Source of the DNA: B1SED10-75 sp964636865
Lineage (GTDB): Bacteria; Bacillota; Dethiobacteria; DTU022; PWGO01
Length of the DNA stretch: 40,023 bases
Assembly (NCBI GenBank): GCA_964636865.1
Contig: CAZWVJ010000014.1
Location: 1-40,023, forward strand
Reading direction: 5' to 3'
Positions 24,635-34,160 of this stretch are shown here, in pieces (position 1 is the stretch's first letter; each line of letters starts with the position of its first letter). A program made the translations under genes and the position numbers. Under the pieces are notes generated by a model that saw only the letters and a program-made list of their open reading frames with translations, had not been told where the DNA came from and did not search any database.

Positions 24635-25159
24635 TTGAATATGATTATCGAAAAAGCGGCAGTAACAACCCGCAGCGCGAACGAAACATACCATGTGGGA
24701 AAAATTTTGGGGGAAATAATTAACTCACCCCTGCTTATAGCCATGCATGGGGAACTGGGGGTAGGTAAGACTGTTTTGGTAAAAGGAGCAGCCAGCGGCC
24801 TGGGTGTAAGTGAGCCTGTTCGCAGTCCCACCTTTACCTTGATGGCGATTTACGAAGGACGCCTTCCCCTGTATCATTTTGATTTTTACCGCCTTACTGC
24901 GGAAAGTGAACTTGAACCTTTGGGGTTGGAAGAATACCTGGAAGGAGATGGCCCCGTTTTTATCGAATGGGCGGATAAATTTGTTAGTTTTCTCCCTTCG
25001 GAGCGGCTGGACCTGAATTTGGCTTATGACCGCACCGCCGGGGACGATGACCGGAGAATTTTAACCTTTTTCCCCCATGGCGAGGCATATTATGCATTAC
25101 TCGAGAAATTATTAGATGTATTAGAACATAATTGTAAAGGAGCTCTGAATGAGGAGTAA
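24635..25159 (+). CDS. tsaE: tRNA t6A biosynthesis ATPase TsaE
   Basis: 174-residue P-loop ATPase that works with TsaB and TsaD to make N6-threonylcarbamoyladenosine at position 37 of ANN-decoding tRNAs. The Walker A motif is GELGVGKT (39-46); SPTFTLM, LYHFDFYRL and FIEWADK are family blocks. GGGAGA at 24620-24625 favours TTG 24635 as start over the in-frame ATG 24641. It heads the four-gene t6A cluster, 14 nt before tsaB. Confidence 0.94.
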   Translation: MNMIIEKAAVTTRSANETYHVGKILGEIINSPLLIAMHGELGVGKTVLVKGAASGLGVSEPVRSPTFTLMAIYEGRLPLYHFDFYRLTAESELEPLGLEEYLEGDGPVFIEWADKFVSFLPSERLDLNLAYDRTAGDDDRRILTFFPHGEAYYALLEKLLDVLEHNCKGALNEE

Positions 25160-25173
25160 AGGAGAATAATAAA

Positions 25174-26118
25174 ATGCTTATTTTAGCGCTGGACACAACC
25201 ACTAGAGTATGCAGTGTTGCTCTTTTGGAAAGCGAGGAAAATACATTGCTGGCTGAATATACCCAAAACATAAAAAAGACCCATTCACAGCGTTTATTGC
25301 CTTTGATAGAAAATATTTTGGAAGATACTTCTACTGATATCGGTGCTTTGGGAGCGATAGCAGTAGCAGCCGGTCCCGGTTCATTCACCGGGCTTCGCAT
25401 CGGAGTTTCCACGGCCCGGGGTCTTGCCCAGGGGCTTAATATTCCTGCAGTAGGTGTATCTACTCTGGAAGCTTTGGCGGAAAATTTGGGCACCTTACCC
25501 GGTGAACTTATCTGCCCCATACTTGATGCCCGTCGTGACCAGGTGTATGCGGCTCTTTACCGATGCTGTTCAAAACAGGAAGAACTTTGTGGCGATAATA
25601 TTAACATAGATTCCGATAGTGAAGGGGCCTCGCTAACTCATTCATTACCGGAAAACGAAAACAACAGCAAAACTGAAGCTCCTTCCGATAATGAAAAAAG
25701 GAGTACTGCTGATGTAAACGCCCCCTACAGCAATGTCAAGGGGAGCGGTATCGAAAATACAGGCGGGGTAGTCGGGGAAACCTATCTTAAAACCCTGTTG
25801 GAACCGGTAGCTCTTTCTATCACTGAACTGCTGGCAGAAATTCAGCTTTATTCAGGACGGGTCTTTTTTCCCGGTGATGGCATCTTTAAATATGCGCCGT
25901 TTTTGCGTGAACAACTGGGAAATAGGTATGGCGAAATTCCTCCTGCCCTTGTTCTCAACAGAGCTTCTGCAGTGGCTTATTGTGCTGTGCGGCGTCTCAA
26001 TTTAGCGGAAGCGCCGGCGCAGGAATTTTCACTTTATCACCTGCAGCCTTACTACCTGCGGTTGCCGGAAGCAGAGCAGCGCCGGTGGCAGCAGTTCAGG
26101 GAACAGGAGGTGCAATAA
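25174..26118 (+). CDS. tsaB: tRNA t6A biosynthesis protein TsaB with a large insertion
   Basis: The ASKHA-fold partner that dimerises with TsaD. The start MLILALDTTTRVCSVALL, VAAGPGSFTGLRIG (65-78) and PILDARRDQVYAALY (115-129) are diagnostic. At 314 residues it is some 75 longer than usual. The excess is a hydrophilic, Ser/Asn/Glu/Asp-rich segment at about 131-205 between the conserved N-terminal domain and the helical part, probably a disordered loop. The frame is intact through it and base composition does not shift sharply, so it is an insertion rather than a frameshift. AAGGAG precedes the ATG, and rimI follows after 3 nt. Confidence 0.93.
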   Translation: MLILALDTTTRVCSVALLESEENTLLAEYTQNIKKTHSQRLLPLIENILEDTSTDIGALGAIAVAAGPGSFTGLRIGVSTARGLAQGLNIPAVGVSTLEALAENLGTLPGELICPILDARRDQVYAALYRCCSKQEELCGDNINIDSDSEGASLTHSLPENENNSKTEAPSDNEKRSTADVNAPYSNVKGSGIENTGGVVGETYLKTLLEPVALSITELLAEIQLYSGRVFFPGDGIFKYAPFLREQLGNRYGEIPPALVLNRASAVAYCAVRRLNLAEAPAQEFSLYHLQPYYLRLPEAEQRRWQQFREQEVQ

Positions 26119-26121
26119 ATT

Positions 26122-26673
26122 GTGAGCATGGATAATAACATACTTATAAGAGACTATACATCTCATCAAAATTTGCACTTCAGGCCTATGCATAGTAAAG
26201 ACCTGGACGAAGTCATGCGTATAGAGTTAAAAGTTTTTTCCACTCCCTGGCAGAAATCAGGTTTTGAAACAGAACTGACTTTGAACCGTTTTGCCCGCTA
26301 TTATGTCCTTTGTGAAGGGAATAAAGTAATCGGTTACAGCGGTATTTGGATTACCCCTGACGGAACTCATCTTACTACTTTAGCCATAGATGAAAATTTA
26401 CAGCGGAGAGGGCTTGGTTCTCTTCTTTTAAAAATGGTTTTAGCGAAGGCTTATCTTGAAGGCATAAGCAAAATGTCTTTAGAAGTGAGGCCAAGCAACA
26501 AAGCAGCCCAGCGGCTTTATGCTTCCCACGGCTTTAAGGTGCAGCAGAGATGGAAAGGATATTACCGGGATGAAGATGCCCTCATCATGATTAACGAAAA
26601 CTTGGACGAATGGGGAAAAGAACTGGCTCACCGATTTGATTTTCCCCATGATAATCCTTTTAAAAAGGAGTGA
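26122..26673 (+). CDS. rimI: Ribosomal-protein-alanine N-acetyltransferase RimI-like (GNAT)
   Basis: 183-residue GNAT acetyltransferase. The acetyl-CoA loop is QRRGLGSLLL within TTLAIDENLQ...VLAKA, followed by SLEVRPSNKAAQRLYASHGF and the terminal YYRDEDALIM, all typical of RimI, which acetylates ribosomal protein S18 in E. coli. It starts at GTG 26122 after AGGAGGTG; an ATG two codons later is an alternative. Its place between tsaB and tsaD is the usual Firmicutes arrangement. An N-terminal extension of about 15 residues precedes the domain. Confidence 0.9.
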   Translation: MSMDNNILIRDYTSHQNLHFRPMHSKDLDEVMRIELKVFSTPWQKSGFETELTLNRFARYYVLCEGNKVIGYSGIWITPDGTHLTTLAIDENLQRRGLGSLLLKMVLAKAYLEGISKMSLEVRPSNKAAQRLYASHGFKVQQRWKGYYRDEDALIMINENLDEWGKELAHRFDFPHDNPFKKE

Positions 26674-26679
26674 AATCAT

Positions 26680-27768
26680 TTGCCTTCCAGTGGAAAAATA
26701 ATATTGGGGATAGAAACTTCCTGCGATGAAACTGCTACGGCTGTTGTAAAAGATGGCCGAATAATTCTCAGCAATCTCGTTTCTTCCCAGGAAGACTTGC
26801 ATGCCAGGTTTGGAGGGGTTGTTCCCGAAATTGCCTCGCGCCGTCATTTGGAAATAATTAATCCCCTGATAGACGCAGCGCTGGAAGAAGCGGAAATAAA
26901 ATTGGAACAGGTTGATGCCCTGGCTGTTTCTTACGGACCGGGTCTGGTGGGTGCTCTCTTGGTAGGAGTATCTACAGCTAAATCCCTGGCCTATGCCCTT
27001 AATATTCCCCTTGTAGCAGTTAATCATTTGGAAGGGCATATTTATGCCAATTTCCTCTTTTACCGGCAAAATGAATGGCAATTGAAAGAAGGTTGTAAAG
27101 GAGAGGCACCCCCTCCTCAAACCGAAAACCTGCCCGCTTACCCGCTGGTAGCGTTGGTAGCTTCCGGCGGGCATACTGACCTGGTTTGGATCCCTCAAGA
27201 AGGGGAAATTCACCTGCTTGGGCAAACCCGGGATGATGCTGCCGGGGAAGCGTTTGATAAGATAGCCCGTGCTCTTGATTTGGGTTATCCCGGCGGGCCG
27301 GTAATTGATAATTTAGCCGGGGAAGGTAATCCGGAAGCTATTTCGCTCCCCCGGGCTTATCTGGATAAAGATAGCCGCTTTGATTTTAGTTTTAGCGGTT
27401 TAAAATCAGCCGTGCTTAATTATTTGCACCCGAGGTGGGAAAAAGGAGAACAGGTAAATTTACCCGATCTTGCGGCCAGCTTTCAGTTTGCCGTAGTTGA
27501 GGTTTTGGTGGAAAAAACTATATCTGCCGTGGTGGAAAAACAGCCGACCAGCCTGCTTCTATCCGGCGGAGTGGCTGCCAATTCTTCCTTGCGTTACCTT
27601 ATGAAGCAGCGTCTGGCTGAGTCTGCGCCGGAAGTGTTTTTGAGCTGTCCTCAACCTGCTCTTTGTACAGACAATGCCGCGATGATAGCAGCTGCAGCTT
27701 TTCCTCATTTTCGGCGTGGCGAACAATCACCGCTTGATCTCAACGCTGTACCTAACCTTTCTCTGTAG
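26680..27768 (+). CDS. tsaD: tRNA N6-adenosine threonylcarbamoyltransferase TsaD
   Basis: Catalytic subunit that transfers the threonylcarbamoyl group to tRNA A37. 362 residues with GIETSCDETA (10-19), the metal ligands His116 and His120 (NHLEGHIYANF), SGGHTDLVW, GEAFDKIAR, SGGVAANSSLR and CTDNAAMIA, whose Asp is the third ligand. A proline-rich insertion of ~20 residues (about 128-150) follows the metal site. The start is TTG 26680, with AAGGAG before it, six bases after rimI. It is the last gene of the operon; no clear terminator follows, though a perfect 24-bp palindrome lies 93 nt downstream. Confidence 0.96.
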   Translation: MPSSGKIILGIETSCDETATAVVKDGRIILSNLVSSQEDLHARFGGVVPEIASRRHLEIINPLIDAALEEAEIKLEQVDALAVSYGPGLVGALLVGVSTAKSLAYALNIPLVAVNHLEGHIYANFLFYRQNEWQLKEGCKGEAPPPQTENLPAYPLVALVASGGHTDLVWIPQEGEIHLLGQTRDDAAGEAFDKIARALDLGYPGGPVIDNLAGEGNPEAISLPRAYLDKDSRFDFSFSGLKSAVLNYLHPRWEKGEQVNLPDLAASFQFAVVEVLVEKTISAVVEKQPTSLLLSGGVAANSSLRYLMKQRLAESAPEVFLSCPQPALCTDNAAMIAAAAFPHFRRGEQSPLDLNAVPNLSL

Positions 27769-27860
27769 TATTTGTCTTATGCATCCGGGCTGTAGAAAAA
27801 GTTTAGCTTTAGTTAATAAATGGAATTGTTTTATAAAAAAATAATTTGTTAGTTAAGGTA

Positions 27861-27884
27861 TTTTAAATAACCGGTTATTTAAAA
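27861..27884. repeat. Perfect 24-bp palindrome (possible operator)
   Basis: An uninterrupted self-complementary 24-mer centred on AACCGGTT, with TAACCGG repeated at 27895. It lies between tsaD and the wall hydrolase gene, upstream of a TTGACA (27918-27923) that lacks a good -10. It could be a dimeric regulator site. The rest of 27769-28090 is AT-rich and gene-free. Confidence 0.6.
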
Positions 27885-28090
27885 CAAGGAAAAGTAACCG
27901 GATATATAGAACTTTTTTTGACAATTAAAAGTAGTTACGGATTACAGAAATTATTATTGAACAGTTAGCCTTAACATTATTTCCTTGCTGAACAATTAAT
28001 TATGCAAGTAGTAAGAAAAACAAAACAACGAATAGCTGAAAAATATGCAGGTAAGATTTTATAACGAGAACTATGAGGGGAGAATTACCC

Positions 28091-30346
28091 ATGCAAAGAA
28101 AAAAGTTATTGCTAATATTGTTCCCCACCAAAAAGGCTTCAGGCATCAGGCACTCCGGCAGTCACATATTATTATGTATTTTTGTGGGTATTTTGGCAAT
28201 AATTACTTCTGTTGCAAGCTTTCAGATAGTAAGTGCTGAGGATAACAAAGTTTCCCTTACCCGTCTACAAGGAGAGTGCCGCTATGAAACGGCTCAAAAG
28301 ATCAGCGAAGAGGGTTGGCAGAGCTCTTCTTCAGTTATCCTGGCTCAAGGAGAAGATTTTCCCGATGCTTTAGCAGGAGTGCCCCTTGCATACAAGCTTG
28401 ATGCCCCTATACTATTAACCCCATCTGATACATTAATTGATAAAACTCGGGAGCAGATAGAACATCTGGAAGCCAGTGAAATAATTATTCTAGGTGGTAA
28501 AACCGCTATTTCTAATGCAGTGGAAGGAGAATTGGAAGAAGATATGGGATTAGAAGTTCGCCGCTTAAGTGGCAAAGATCGATACCATACGGCAGCATTA
28601 ATTGCCGATGAATTTGAGCCGCATGAAACATCGCAGGCAGTTATAGCCTGTGGAAGCAATTTCCCCGATGCCCTATCCGCGGCTTCTTATGCTGCCGTGG
28701 AGGGTTTCCCTATATTGCTTACGCAAACCGAAAGATTATCCGAACATGTAACCGAGGCATTAGAAGAATTGCACATTGAAAAAACCGTTGTAGTGGGAGG
28801 AGAAGCGGTAGTAAGTGAAAAAGTATACGGTGATTTACCGGAAGCGTTGCGAGTAAGCGGAGAAAACCGTTTTGAAACTTCTGTAGCTCTGGCCAATCAT
28901 TTTGCCCCGGAAGAACAAACTATGTTTGCCAGCGGCCTGGATTTCCCCGATGCCATTACTGGTGCGGCTTATGCGGCCCGCAGGGAAAACGGAATTTTGC
29001 TGGTTAACAACGAAGTGCCGTCTGTGTTAAAGGAATATCTAATTACTTATCCTGCCTATGATCTGCTAATTTTCGGCGGTGAAAAAGCCGTTACCGAAGA
29101 CATTGAAGACAAACTATGTGATTTGGGAATGAGATGCCCGGAAAAGGAAGAATCAGCTCTTGAAAAAATAAACAATTCAGTTGATGAAAAAGAACTCCAG
29201 TATTTATTGGAAGATAATGCCGTATTAATAGGACTGGATTTATCGGATTATGAAGAGCTTGACTATCAGTGGGCGGTAGCCTGGGCCGTTTATGAAGCAC
29301 TTCCGTATGAGGAGAGTAGTGAGCTTAAGGAGGAGTTTAACGCAGCGGTGAAAGATGTCCAAAGCGGTGAAATAGTAACCCTTACCCCATATAACTATTC
29401 ACTTTCTAAGATGGCAGATATTCAAAGAGAAGAGTCTGCTCCGGTAACAGATCTTTATGGCGGTGGATGGCAATCGCCCGATGAAGAAGACCTGCTCTTT
29501 TTTATAGACCCTCTTAACTTTGACGGATCGGAACAAAAAGCGGTGAAAATTACAGCATCAGAGCTTAATGTGCGCCGGGAGCCCACTACGGAAAGTGATG
29601 TATTGACCAAAGTTGGAGAGGGGGAAGAGTACGTGCTTATAACTGATGCCGAGGGGAAAGAAGGGACATCTTCTTCCACCGAAGGAATCTGGTACAAGAT
29701 CCATGCCGGCCACCGAATTGGTTGGGTCTACAATGATTTTACCGAATCTACTGTCAAAACTTGTAATGAAGGGATATTCCAGTTTTTATTGCTTTCCGGG
29801 CAGGCAGGCATTGAGGAGGAAGAATTAAATGAAATATTAAAATCCAAAGGTAATCTAGAGGATAAAGCTGATGCTTTTATCTGGGCCGGTGAACATTATG
29901 ATATTAATGAAATTTTTCTTGCCTCCCTTGCATTACATGAAACAGGCGATGGTACAAGTACTTTAGCCAAAGGGGTTGAAGTTGAAGACAAAGACGATCT
30001 TTTTTCGGACCAGGATGAAGTAAAAGTTTACAATATGTTTGGTATAGGTGCTTACGACGAAGCCCCCATCGAGAAAGGGGCAGAACGCGCCTATGAGGAA
30101 AGGTGGTTTTCTCCGGAAGAAGCCATCAGGGGAGGCGCCAGGTTTATTTCGGCATTGTATGTTAATAATAAAGACTATCAGCAGGATACTCTCTATAAAA
30201 TGCGGTGGAATCCCCTGGATCCGGGTAGGCATCAATATGCTACCGATATTAGCTGGGCAGCGAAGCAGGTTGTTGACTTAAAAGAACTATATGGCCAGTT
30301 AGACAACTATGTGTTGCGATTTGATATACCTGAATATAAAGAGTAA
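28091..30346 (+). CDS. CWB2-anchored cell-wall hydrolase (SH3b + glucosaminidase)
   Basis: 751 residues from ATG 28091, eight bases after AGGGGAG; ATG 28073 lies upstream of that site. A basic N-region and a hydrophobic helix (about 25-46, ending at an AED-type cleavage site) form a signal peptide. Three cell-wall-binding type 2 repeats follow (about 55-330; each with FPDAL or FPDAI and a LGG, VGG or FGG turn), which attach proteins to wall polymers. A linker, a bacterial SH3 domain with ASELNVRREPTT, and a C-terminal glucosaminidase domain with LASLALHETGDGTSTLAKG (catalytic Glu) and NMFGIGAYD complete it. It probably cuts the glycan strand during growth or separation. It converges on the creatininase-like gene. 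Confidence 0.9.
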   Translation: MQRKKLLLILFPTKKASGIRHSGSHILLCIFVGILAIITSVASFQIVSAEDNKVSLTRLQGECRYETAQKISEEGWQSSSSVILAQGEDFPDALAGVPLAYKLDAPILLTPSDTLIDKTREQIEHLEASEIIILGGKTAISNAVEGELEEDMGLEVRRLSGKDRYHTAALIADEFEPHETSQAVIACGSNFPDALSAASYAAVEGFPILLTQTERLSEHVTEALEELHIEKTVVVGGEAVVSEKVYGDLPEALRVSGENRFETSVALANHFAPEEQTMFASGLDFPDAITGAAYAARRENGILLVNNEVPSVLKEYLITYPAYDLLIFGGEKAVTEDIEDKLCDLGMRCPEKEESALEKINNSVDEKELQYLLEDNAVLIGLDLSDYEELDYQWAVAWAVYEALPYEESSELKEEFNAAVKDVQSGEIVTLTPYNYSLSKMADIQREESAPVTDLYGGGWQSPDEEDLLFFIDPLNFDGSEQKAVKITASELNVRREPTTESDVLTKVGEGEEYVLITDAEGKEGTSSSTEGIWYKIHAGHRIGWVYNDFTESTVKTCNEGIFQFLLLSGQAGIEEEELNEILKSKGNLEDKADAFIWAGEHYDINEIFLASLALHETGDGTSTLAKGVEVEDKDDLFSDQDEVKVYNMFGIGAYDEAPIEKGAERAYEERWFSPEEAIRGGARFISALYVNNKDYQQDTLYKMRWNPLDPGRHQYATDISWAAKQVVDLKELYGQLDNYVLRFDIPEYKE

Positions 30347-30425
30347 ATTAACTATCTTGAGTTGCAATAATTTTTTGTTCACTTATTATTAACGAAGCAT
30401 AGATATTTCATTAAATTAAATGTGC

Positions 30426-31331
30426 TTATTCCGGGAGTTTATAAAGAAATTTGAGTCCCCAAAGCATAGGTTTGACATGTACGGGCTTTCCTTCTAGGGC
30501 GTCACGGAAAAGCTGCATAGCTACTTCTACCCGCGCGTTAAACATAGCTTCTCCCGCATCTGCGGAGGCAAGAGCCGGAAACCCCATGTAGGGTTTCATT
30601 TCCGGGTCGCTTACCCACCCTATCACATTGGCAAGATGTTCCAGGTCTTTCTTTTTTTGCTCAGAAAACATTCCCAGTATGCGTGATAATATTAATATTG
30701 GGCGTTTAGGAGGCGGAGGCGTCGAGGGAGGCACTTCTTTATAGTCAGGAGATACTTTTCCCGGATCCATAGCCAACATCAAAGAAGTTTCGTTGGTTCC
30801 GGCGTGGGCATCGCTGTCATCGCCCATTTCTCCTTCCCGGAGCCCTACTTTTTGCATGAACTCTTTATCGTGCTGGACCATGAGGCGAAAAACTAAGCCA
30901 AAGGGGTTAATCAGATAAAATTGATGTTTTTTCCACAACTTTCGAGCCAGCACTTCTATAGAAAGGTGGTGGCGCGGTCCGCCGTGATTATCGGATACAA
31001 ATAAATAACGGAATCCCTGTTTTGCCAGTCCTCTGCTTAAAGCCATGAGAGTATCTTTTAGCATGGGCCCGGCGATGGATAGAGAGCCCTCCGCTGGAAC
31101 AGCATCTGCTCCCAGGTAAAGCGGAGGCAGCTTTATAAGTGTATATGAGGGAAATTCCTCTTTTAAAGCAGAAACGTATCGCTTTTGCAGTTCTTCAGCT
31201 ACAAAAATATCTGTCCCTAAAGGGAGATGTGGACCATGAGCTTCTATGGGGCTGACGGACATCAAAAAAATTGTTTTTTCCCGGTTCAAAGACTCTATGT
31301 CACGCATAGTCATATTAACGTACTCTTGCAT
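30426..31331 (-). CDS. Creatininase-family metal-dependent amidohydrolase
   Basis: 301 residues, the only clear minus-strand gene. The metal-binding signature of the creatininase family is complete: SPIEAHGPHLPLGTD (Glu30, His32, Asp41), SDNHGG (His116) and DAHAGTNETS (His176, Glu181). Members hydrolyse cyclic or linear amides (creatinine, formamides in riboflavin/F420 and mycofactocin pathways); none of the neighbours identifies the substrate. A Pro-rich loop (PPSTPPPPKRP, about 201-211) is unusual. GGAGGT lies before the start at 31331. It is divergent from the acyl-CoA synthetase gene, with 365 nt between them, and may be co-regulated with it. Confidence 0.88.
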   Translation of the reverse strand: MQEYVNMTMRDIESLNREKTIFLMSVSPIEAHGPHLPLGTDIFVAEELQKRYVSALKEEFPSYTLIKLPPLYLGADAVPAEGSLSIAGPMLKDTLMALSRGLAKQGFRYLFVSDNHGGPRHHLSIEVLARKLWKKHQFYLINPFGLVFRLMVQHDKEFMQKVGLREGEMGDDSDAHAGTNETSLMLAMDPGKVSPDYKEVPPSTPPPPKRPILILSRILGMFSEQKKKDLEHLANVIGWVSDPEMKPYMGFPALASADAGEAMFNARVEVAMQLFRDALEGKPVHVKPMLWGLKFLYKLPE

Positions 31332-31696
31332 AAAATACCTCCGTTTTTTAAATAATTTTACCTGCCATCATCGATGTAGTTATTCTTCAAATTTAGTTGA
31401 AATTAAAATATACTCTTCGTTATAAAATGCTTAAACCCTTTTATGGAACAATATTTACTTTTTCATTTCTACGGGTATGAAAGGAGAATGACAAATTAAG
31501 CTTTAAGATTATCGAATTTCTTACATTTTTTTGCTTTGGATGAATTTCAAAGGAAAAAAAGCAAAATATGCAGAATTATATAATTTAAGCGAAGAAAACG
31601 CATGTACTTTTAATTACAGTTTAATTTCAAATGGAGCTAGCGCCAAAACGTTTTTTAGATGACGGCGAAAAATTCAGTTTAAGGGGGCAGTAAAAA
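31332..31696. other. Divergent regulatory gap between the creatininase-like and acyl-CoA synthetase genes
   Basis: AT-rich, with no ORF. It must hold the promoters of both genes. TATAAT occurs at 31579-31584 on the plus strand, but without a good -35. An inverted repeat around 31527-31566 (TTTTTTTGCTTT with AAAGGAAAAAAAGCAAAA) precedes it. AAGGGGG at 31681 serves the TTG start at 31697. Confidence 0.4.
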
Positions 31697-33913
31697 TTGA
31701 AGCAATCAAACAACCATCATGGGTTAAATGAATCTCACAAGGGAACTTTTAAAAATATTGAAGGAATGGAACCGTTTTTTACGGCCAAATCTCTGGCGAT
31801 TATCGGTGCTTCTGCCAATCTAGCAAAACCGGGAGGCCTTCCGCTTAAAGCTCTCATGGAAACCGGTTATCGAGGCGACATTTACCTCGTTAATCCCCAA
31901 TATTCGGATATTCACGGCTATAAATGTTATCCTTCTGTTAGCGATATACCGGCGGCGGAAATTGATCTGGCCATAATAGTGGTTTCGGCTGAATATACTC
32001 CCCAAATGGTACAACAGTGTGCTGAGAAAGGGGTAAAAGGTGTAATAATATTCACTTCCGGTTTTTCGGAAGTGGGCGAAGAAGGGCGCCGTATAGAAGA
32101 AGAGATGGTAAAGACAGCCCGCAGCTATGGGATGCGTATTATGGGCCCCAACTGCCTGGGCATGATCAACAACGCTAACGGTTTATGGGCCAGCTTTGCC
32201 CGGCAACAAAAATACAGGGAACACCTTTATCCTTATCGTTTTAATCTTATTTCTCAAAGTGGTTTCTTTGGCGCATTCATTTATCAGCTTGCCGGTCAAA
32301 TGAAATTTGGTTTTAATTATTTTGCCAGTGTGGGCAATCAGGCAGATCTTGGTTTTACCGATTTTTTAACTTATATGGTTAACGATCCTCAGGCTCAAAT
32401 CATCTCCGGCTATATTGAAGGGCTTAAAGAAGGTGAGGGACAGCGTTTTTTGCAAGCCGCCCGGCAGGCTCGCCGGCAGGATAATCCTGTTGTAATAATG
32501 AAAGTGGGTAGAACAGGAGTCGGAGCCAGTGCCGCTTCTTCTCATACCGGTTCATTGGCCGGAGAAGATCATCTTTATGATGCTGCTTTCCACCAGAGCG
32601 GAATTATCCGCGCTGAGGGCTTGGAACAACTTCTTTCCTTGCTTAATGTGGCAGTTGCAGGGCGTTGGCCCCGCGGTAAAAGGGCCGCTATTATTTCCGC
32701 TTCCGGCGGGGGCGCAGTTATTCTGGCAGACAAGTGTGCTCAGAAAGGACTGGAGGTTGTGGAATTAAGTGCGGAAACTCGCCAGGCATTGGACGAAATG
32801 TTGCCTTTCTTTGCATCCTCTGCCAATCCCGTGGATCTTACCGCTCGGGTTATGGTTGAAAGAGACCTTTTGTATCGCAGCCTTCAAGTTGTGGAAAAAG
32901 ATCCCTATGTAGATGTCCTGATGCTAAGTTTTCAGCTGGGAGTTGATGTTTTTGAATCTGTATCCCGGCAGTTGGCGGAACTTTATCAGGAAATAAGCAA
33001 ACCGGTGGTATTAATCGGTTATCCTTTTGGTGACCCCCGGGATGTTCATGAATTGCTGGATCAGATGCGTTCTGCGGGCGTTCCTGTTATTGACAGCATT
33101 GACAACGGTGTTTGGGCTGTAAGTGCTCTGGCGGATTGGATGGCTTCCCGGGAAGATGTAATTGCGGCAGAAGCGGAAATTGTTGCAACTGAAAGCGAGC
33201 ACCTTCCTTTGTTTAAAGATCGCCAATCTTGCGCAGACATATTATTAACAAGTAAGGATAGACATCTCACGGAATATTGGGCGGGCAACATTTTACGCGC
33301 TTATGGCATCAAAACTCCCCGCGGGCAGTTGGCAGTTTCTGAAGAAGAAGCTGTGTCCGTAGCCGATGAAATTGGCTATCCCGTTACCTTAAAAGTTCAA
33401 TCTCCGGCCATCATCCATAAAACCGACATAGGCGGGGTGGCGCTTAACCTCTCCAATGGTGAAGAAGTGCGCCGTGCCTGGGAACAAATTTATTCTTCCG
33501 CAGAAAACGAAAATTTGCAATCTCAAGTGGAAGGAATCCTGGTTCAGGAAATGTTAAAGCCGGCTGTAGAAGTTATTATTGGGATGAAGCGCGATGCAAT
33601 ATTTGGCCCCACAATTATGTTTGGTCTCGGGGGCGTTTTTGTGGAGGTAATGCAAGATGTTTCCTTCCGAATAGCCCCCCTTTCCCGTAGGGATGCCTGG
33701 AACATGATTTCCTCTATTCGGGGCTATAAAATTTTGGAAGGATGGAGGGGAGATCCTCCTGCAGACCTGGAAGCCCTCGTAGAAACCCTTATTAAATTTT
33801 CCAGACTGGCTTGTGACTGGGAAGAAATTGCCGAGATGGACGTGAACCCCCTCTTTGTCTATCCCAGGGGACAGGGAGTAGTTGCCGGCGATGTCCTCAT
33901 TACCCTCAAATAA
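31697..33913 (+). CDS. ADP-forming acyl-CoA synthetase (acetate-CoA ligase type, fused alpha-beta)
   Basis: 738 residues. An N-terminal CoA-binding Rossmann domain (FTAKSLAIIGASANLAKPGG), a succinyl-CoA-ligase-like part with GPNCLGMIN (150-158), the phosphorylated His283 in SSHTGSLAGE, and a C-terminal ATP-grasp domain (about 515-738) with GYPVTLKVQSPAIIHKTDIG. The family interconverts acyl-CoA, ADP and phosphate with acid, CoA and ATP, so it can save energy at the end of fermentation (acetyl-, propionyl- or aryl-CoA); substrate range is unknown. It starts at TTG 31697 after AAGGGGG. It is a single-gene unit with terminators after it, and could drain acyl-CoA from the pathway that includes the acyl-CoA dehydrogenase. 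Confidence 0.93.
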   Translation: MKQSNNHHGLNESHKGTFKNIEGMEPFFTAKSLAIIGASANLAKPGGLPLKALMETGYRGDIYLVNPQYSDIHGYKCYPSVSDIPAAEIDLAIIVVSAEYTPQMVQQCAEKGVKGVIIFTSGFSEVGEEGRRIEEEMVKTARSYGMRIMGPNCLGMINNANGLWASFARQQKYREHLYPYRFNLISQSGFFGAFIYQLAGQMKFGFNYFASVGNQADLGFTDFLTYMVNDPQAQIISGYIEGLKEGEGQRFLQAARQARRQDNPVVIMKVGRTGVGASAASSHTGSLAGEDHLYDAAFHQSGIIRAEGLEQLLSLLNVAVAGRWPRGKRAAIISASGGGAVILADKCAQKGLEVVELSAETRQALDEMLPFFASSANPVDLTARVMVERDLLYRSLQVVEKDPYVDVLMLSFQLGVDVFESVSRQLAELYQEISKPVVLIGYPFGDPRDVHELLDQMRSAGVPVIDSIDNGVWAVSALADWMASREDVIAAEAEIVATESEHLPLFKDRQSCADILLTSKDRHLTEYWAGNILRAYGIKTPRGQLAVSEEEAVSVADEIGYPVTLKVQSPAIIHKTDIGGVALNLSNGEEVRRAWEQIYSSAENENLQSQVEGILVQEMLKPAVEVIIGMKRDAIFGPTIMFGLGGVFVEVMQDVSFRIAPLSRRDAWNMISSIRGYKILEGWRGDPPADLEALVETLIKFSRLACDWEEIAEMDVNPLFVYPRGQGVVAGDVLITLK

Positions 33914-33939
33914 ATGAAGATAAAATAATTTGACTTATA

Positions 33940-33969
33940 AAAGAGAGCAATGCTTTCTTTAAGTTTTTT
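33940..33969 (+). terminator. Terminator of the acyl-CoA synthetase gene
   Basis: A 9-bp stem (33940-33948 with 33952-33960, AAT loop, one G-U) is followed by AAG and six T. It lies 27 nt after the stop codon. Confidence 0.75.
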
Positions 33970-33976
33970 CTTGTAG

Positions 33977-34038
33977 ATAAAAGGCAGATGCCAGAAGCTC
34001 CACTTAGTTGGATTTTGCGAAAAAAGCCTTTTATTTTT
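33977..34038 (+). terminator. Second terminator-like hairpin downstream
   Basis: ATAAAAGGC (33977-33985) and GCCTTTTAT (34026-34034) form a perfect 9-bp stem around a 40-nt loop, followed by a T-run (34034-34038). It is possibly a backup terminator; the loop is long, so the call is weaker. Confidence 0.45.
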
Positions 34039-34160
34039 GGATCATAACAAGTTGTTAATTGTACCTATGAAGCATTTGGCAATCAAATCAATATGCAAAG
34101 ATATAATCATTCATTTATATTCGTAATATTGGTGTCACTCGGTTGTGTGTATTGTGGAAA

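Noticed and set aside
28045..28239. 64-codon ORF overlapping the start of the wall hydrolase
   Set aside because: It is another frame of the hydrolase signal-peptide region; the hydrolase has the better start signals and clear domains.
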